From Clostridiales bacterium UBA1777 (GTDB lineage Bacteria; Bacillota; Clostridia; Oscillospirales; Oscillospiraceae): a stretch of DNA of 8,726 nucleotides. The DNA lies in assembly GCA_002315275.1 (NCBI GenBank), contig DCGN01000116.1, positions 270 to 8,995 of the forward strand, written 5' to 3'. The position numbers and the translations under genes were made by a program. Positions within the stretch are counted from its first letter, which is position 1, and the number at the start of each line of letters is the position of its first letter. The notes below the pieces were generated by a model. The model searched no databases. It saw only the letters and a program-made list of their open reading frames with translations, and was not told where the DNA came from. Below, in pieces: positions 6,527 through 8,726 of the stretch.

Positions 6527-6560
6527 ATGCCGAGGCCTTTCGGGGCTTCGGTATTTTTTT
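6527..6560 (+). terminator. Intrinsic terminator after the ZIP gene
   Basis: Arms 6527-6537 and 6544-6554 pair over 11 bp, with two G-U pairs, around a 6-base loop. Seven T follow at 6554-6560, and another T-run lies at 6564-6569. It separates the ZIP gene from the ABC importer operon. Confidence 0.92.
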
Positions 6561-6580
6561 GCCTTTTTTAAAATTTAATA

Positions 6581-6609
6581 TTGCAATTTCATGCGGAGCG
6601 GGTTATAAT
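6581..6609 (+). promoter_or_regulatory. Sigma-A promoter of the metal-chelate ABC importer operon
   Basis: TTGCAA (6581-6586) and perfect TATAAT (6604-6609) are 17 bases apart, in an AT-rich stretch just after the terminator. The start of transcription would be near 6616, leaving a leader of about 50 bases. No clear Fur or DtxR-type operator was recognised. Confidence 0.8.
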
Positions 6610-6668
6610 CGCATAGCGAGTTGTTTTTAGATACAATTCGGTCGAGAGATGAAAAGTGAGGCTGTTAT

Positions 6669-7703
6669 ATGGCGCTTAGTGATAAATCAAAAAAGAAGGG
6701 CATGTCCGCGGGTGGTATCATCGTGATACTCGCCGCATTGCTTATTGTGTGCTTTCTTGTGTCGTTCTCCATCGGGCGGTACGGTGTTCCCATCGGTCAG
6801 GTCATGAAGATCCTCGCGGGAAAGATATTTCCGCTTGAAATGACGTGGGCGCAGGAGATGGAGATCGTTGTCATAAATATCCGTCTGCCGAGGATAGTTA
6901 TGGCCTGCCTCGTGGGCTGCAGCCTTGCGGCTGCGGGCGCGGCTTATCAGGGCGTATTTCAGAACCCGATGGCATCCCCCGATATTCTCGGCGCCTCCTC
7001 TGGAGCGGCCTTCGGCGCGGCGCTTGCAATTCTGCTCGGCCTCGGCTCGGCAATGATAACCGGCATGGCATTTATCTCAAGCCTCATTACCGTTGCGCTC
7101 GTGTTTATCATATCCCTGCGCGCGCCGGGGTTAAAGGTCGTGAACCTCATCCTCGCGGGCATAATGGTCAGCTCGCTTTTCAGCGCGGGCACCTCGTACA
7201 TCAAGCTCGTTGCCGACCCGTCAAACCAACTCCCCGCTATAACCTACTGGCTGATGGGTTCTTTATCGGGCATAAGACTTGACGATATTGTCTTTGCATT
7301 TGTCCCGATGGCTGTCGGCCTCGCTGTTCTGTTCGCCGTCCGCTGGCGTATCAACCTTCTCTCGCTCGGAGACGACGAGGCGCGTGCGCTCGGCGTAAAC
7401 ACGGATCTTGTCCGCTTTGTGATTATTCTCGCCTCCACGCTCATCACGGCGGCGAGCATATCCGTGAGCGGCATGATAGGCTGGGTCGGGCTCGTTATCC
7501 CGCACCTTTGCAGGAAGCTCGTCGGAGGCGACTACAAGCACCTTATGCCCGCTTCCATGTTGGGCGGAGCACTTTTCATGCTCGTTGTAGATAACATATC
7601 GAGAAATCTTCTCTCGGTCGAGATCCCCATCGGCATACTGACAGCCTTCGTCGGCGCGCCGTTCTTTATATATCTTCTGCTCAGAAAGGAGAAAACGCTG
7701 TGA
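6669..7703 (+). CDS. FecCD-type ABC importer permease (siderophore/haem/cobalamin class)
   Basis: Membrane subunit of a type II ABC importer, expected to work as a homodimer bringing in iron-siderophore, haem, cobalamin or a similar chelate. It has 344 residues and about ten membrane helices, normal for the family. Motifs seen: RLPR at 72-75, GAAYQGVFQNPMASPDILG at 90-108, LSLGDDEARALG at 231-242 (the ATPase-contacting coupling region), SGMIGWVGLVIPH at 267-279 and PIGILTAFVGAPFF at 320-333. GTGAGG lies 7 bases before the ATG. The N-terminus is basic and cytoplasmic (KSKKKG). It is the first gene of the operon and its stop overlaps the start of the ATPase gene by four bases (GTGA). The family is certain; the ligand is not. 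Confidence 0.96.
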   Translation: MALSDKSKKKGMSAGGIIVILAALLIVCFLVSFSIGRYGVPIGQVMKILAGKIFPLEMTWAQEMEIVVINIRLPRIVMACLVGCSLAAAGAAYQGVFQNPMASPDILGASSGAAFGAALAILLGLGSAMITGMAFISSLITVALVFIISLRAPGLKVVNLILAGIMVSSLFSAGTSYIKLVADPSNQLPAITYWLMGSLSGIRLDDIVFAFVPMAVGLAVLFAVRWRINLLSLGDDEARALGVNTDLVRFVIILASTLITAASISVSGMIGWVGLVIPHLCRKLVGGDYKHLMPASMLGGALFMLVVDNISRNLLSVEIPIGILTAFVGAPFFIYLLLRKEKTL

Positions 7704-8473
7704 GTATTAACGTTAATGAGCTTTGCTTCTCCTACTCGGGGCATGAGGTGCTGAAGGGCGTTTCGTTTGAGGCTGAGACGGGACAGCTCATGTCCGTCCT
7801 CGGGCCTAACGGTGTCGGCAAGAGCACGCTTTTCAAGTGCATCCTCGGCATTCTGAGAGGATACACGGGCGAGATACACATAGACGGCGAGAACGCTGCG
7901 AATATGCGCGCAAGAGCGCTTGCCGATAAGATCGCATATATCCCACAGTCGCACGGAAACTCCTTCGGCTACACGGTCGAGGATATGGTGCTTATGGGGA
8001 CGGCGCACTCCGTCGGCACGCTGTCCGTTCCGCGCAGGGCTCAGAAGGAGGCTGCATGGGCGGCGATGGAGAGAACCGGGATCACTGATATCGCCGGGAA
8101 GAACTACCTCAAGCTTTCCGGCGGAGAGCAGCAGCTTGCGATGATAGCGCGCGCACTCGCGCAGAAGTCAAGGATACTGCTCATGGACGAGCCGACCTCG
8201 AACCTTGACTACGGCAATCAGGAGCGCATATTGAAGCTCGTACGCTCCCTCGCCGATGACGGGTACACCGTATTGCTCTCGACACACAACCCGCAGCACG
8301 CACTGTGGTACGCCGACAGCGTGCTCGCGCTTCTCGGCGGCAAGGTAGAGGCTTTCGGCGGCACTGAGGTGATCACGCCGGAGCTTATAAAGAGGCTTTA
8401 TAACATTGAAATAACCTTCGCCGAGGAAAAAGGCACGAAGGTCATTATACCAAGCAAAAGCGCACACAAATGA
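7700..8473 (+). CDS. FepC-type ABC importer ATPase (siderophore/haem/cobalamin class)
   Basis: Cytoplasmic ATP-hydrolysing subunit that pairs with the upstream permease. The 257 residues are typical. All catalytic motifs are intact: Walker A GPNGVGKST at 35-43, Q-loop Gln83 in YIPQSHG, signature LSGGEQQ at 139-145, Walker B ILLMDEPT at 159-166 with Glu164, and switch His196 in LSTHNP. The start is GTG at 7700-7702, overlapping the permease stop; AAGGAG (7686-7691) inside the end of the permease gene lies 8 bases upstream. This overlap points to translational coupling. The QSHG after the Q-loop and the short C-terminus fit the FepC/BtuD-like group rather than exporters. Confidence 0.96.
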   Translation: MSINVNELCFSYSGHEVLKGVSFEAETGQLMSVLGPNGVGKSTLFKCILGILRGYTGEIHIDGENAANMRARALADKIAYIPQSHGNSFGYTVEDMVLMGTAHSVGTLSVPRRAQKEAAWAAMERTGITDIAGKNYLKLSGGEQQLAMIARALAQKSRILLMDEPTSNLDYGNQERILKLVRSLADDGYTVLLSTHNPQHALWYADSVLALLGGKVEAFGGTEVITPELIKRLYNIEITFAEEKGTKVIIPSKSAHK

Positions 8474-8489
8474 AAGGAAGTCCTACACC

Positions 8490-8726
8490 ATGAAAAAAGT
8501 AATCGCACTCGCTTTATCCGTAATCATGCTGCTCGGTCTGCTCGCAGGCTGCGGCACAACGCAAGCACCCGCTTCCGCCGACGCTAAAGCATCTACCGAG
8601 AATATAGCCCCCGCGGAAACAGCCGCCTCCGGAACAAGACAGTTCACCGACTCCGTAGGACGCACGGTCACTGTCCCCGCCACAATTGATAAGATAGCGA
8701 TTACCGCTCCTATCGCTCAGATAGCC
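8490..8726 (+). CDS. Metal-chelate ABC importer substrate-binding lipoprotein (5' part only)
   Basis: Extracellular ligand-binding subunit of the importer, tethered to the membrane by a lipid. Only the first 79 residues are in the window; full proteins are usually 300-380. Residues 1-20 form a lipoprotein signal peptide: MKK, a hydrophobic core and the lipobox LAGC with Cys21 as the lipidated residue. An Ala/Ser/Thr-rich linker covers about 22-50, and then comes the family's opening motif, FTDSVGRTVTVP at about 53-64, as in FecB/BtuF-type proteins. AAAGGAAG (8474-8480) lies 9 bases before the ATG, 16 bases after the ATPase stop. The order permease-ATPase-binding protein completes the importer. 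The ligand cannot be told from this fragment. Confidence 0.93.
   Translation, partial: MKKVIALALSVIMLLGLLAGCGTTQAPASADAKASTENIAPAETAASGTRQFTDSVGRTVTVPATIDKIAITAPIAQIA

Noticed and set aside
6561..6668. Fur, DtxR or cobalamin riboswitch control of the ABC importer operon
   Set aside because: The leader of about 50 bases is too short for a cobalamin riboswitch, and only short, imperfect AT-rich palindromes are visible; nothing matches the known operator patterns well enough to name.

Overview
The window looks like ordinary chromosomal DNA of a moderately GC-rich Gram-positive anaerobe, most likely a Clostridia member (inferred). Reasons are the strong purine-rich ribosome binding sites, a TTG and a GTG start, consensus sigma-A promoters, and a ferredoxin-fused aldo/keto reductase of a type common in anaerobes. 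No mobile element, CRISPR array, rRNA or tRNA was seen. Two genes run off the window ends: a Kup potassium transporter on the left and a metal-chelate binding lipoprotein on the right.

Left half, minus strand (1-4694): a strong promoter with an inverted repeat in its spacer drives an aldo/keto reductase with two 4Fe-4S clusters, followed 24 bases later by tex (RNA-binding transcription accessory protein, TTG start). A good intrinsic terminator follows tex. After a roughly 330-base gap with repeats and a promoter comes kup, whose 3' end lies outside the window.

Right half, plus strand (4750-8726): a P-loop ATPase of a poorly characterised two-repeat family, whose second repeat has lost its P-loop; a ZIP-family divalent metal transporter behind its own probable promoter and a leader with two small hairpins; a terminator; and then an ABC importer operon of the iron-siderophore/haem/cobalamin class in the order permease, ATPase, binding lipoprotein, with a clear promoter and tight spacing.

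Functionally the window is mostly ion and cofactor traffic (K+, divalent metal, metal chelate) plus one redox enzyme and one RNA-binding housekeeping protein. I found no convincing new multi-gene system. The best leads are the symmetrical operator inside the reductase-tex promoter and the ATPase with the eroded second repeat.
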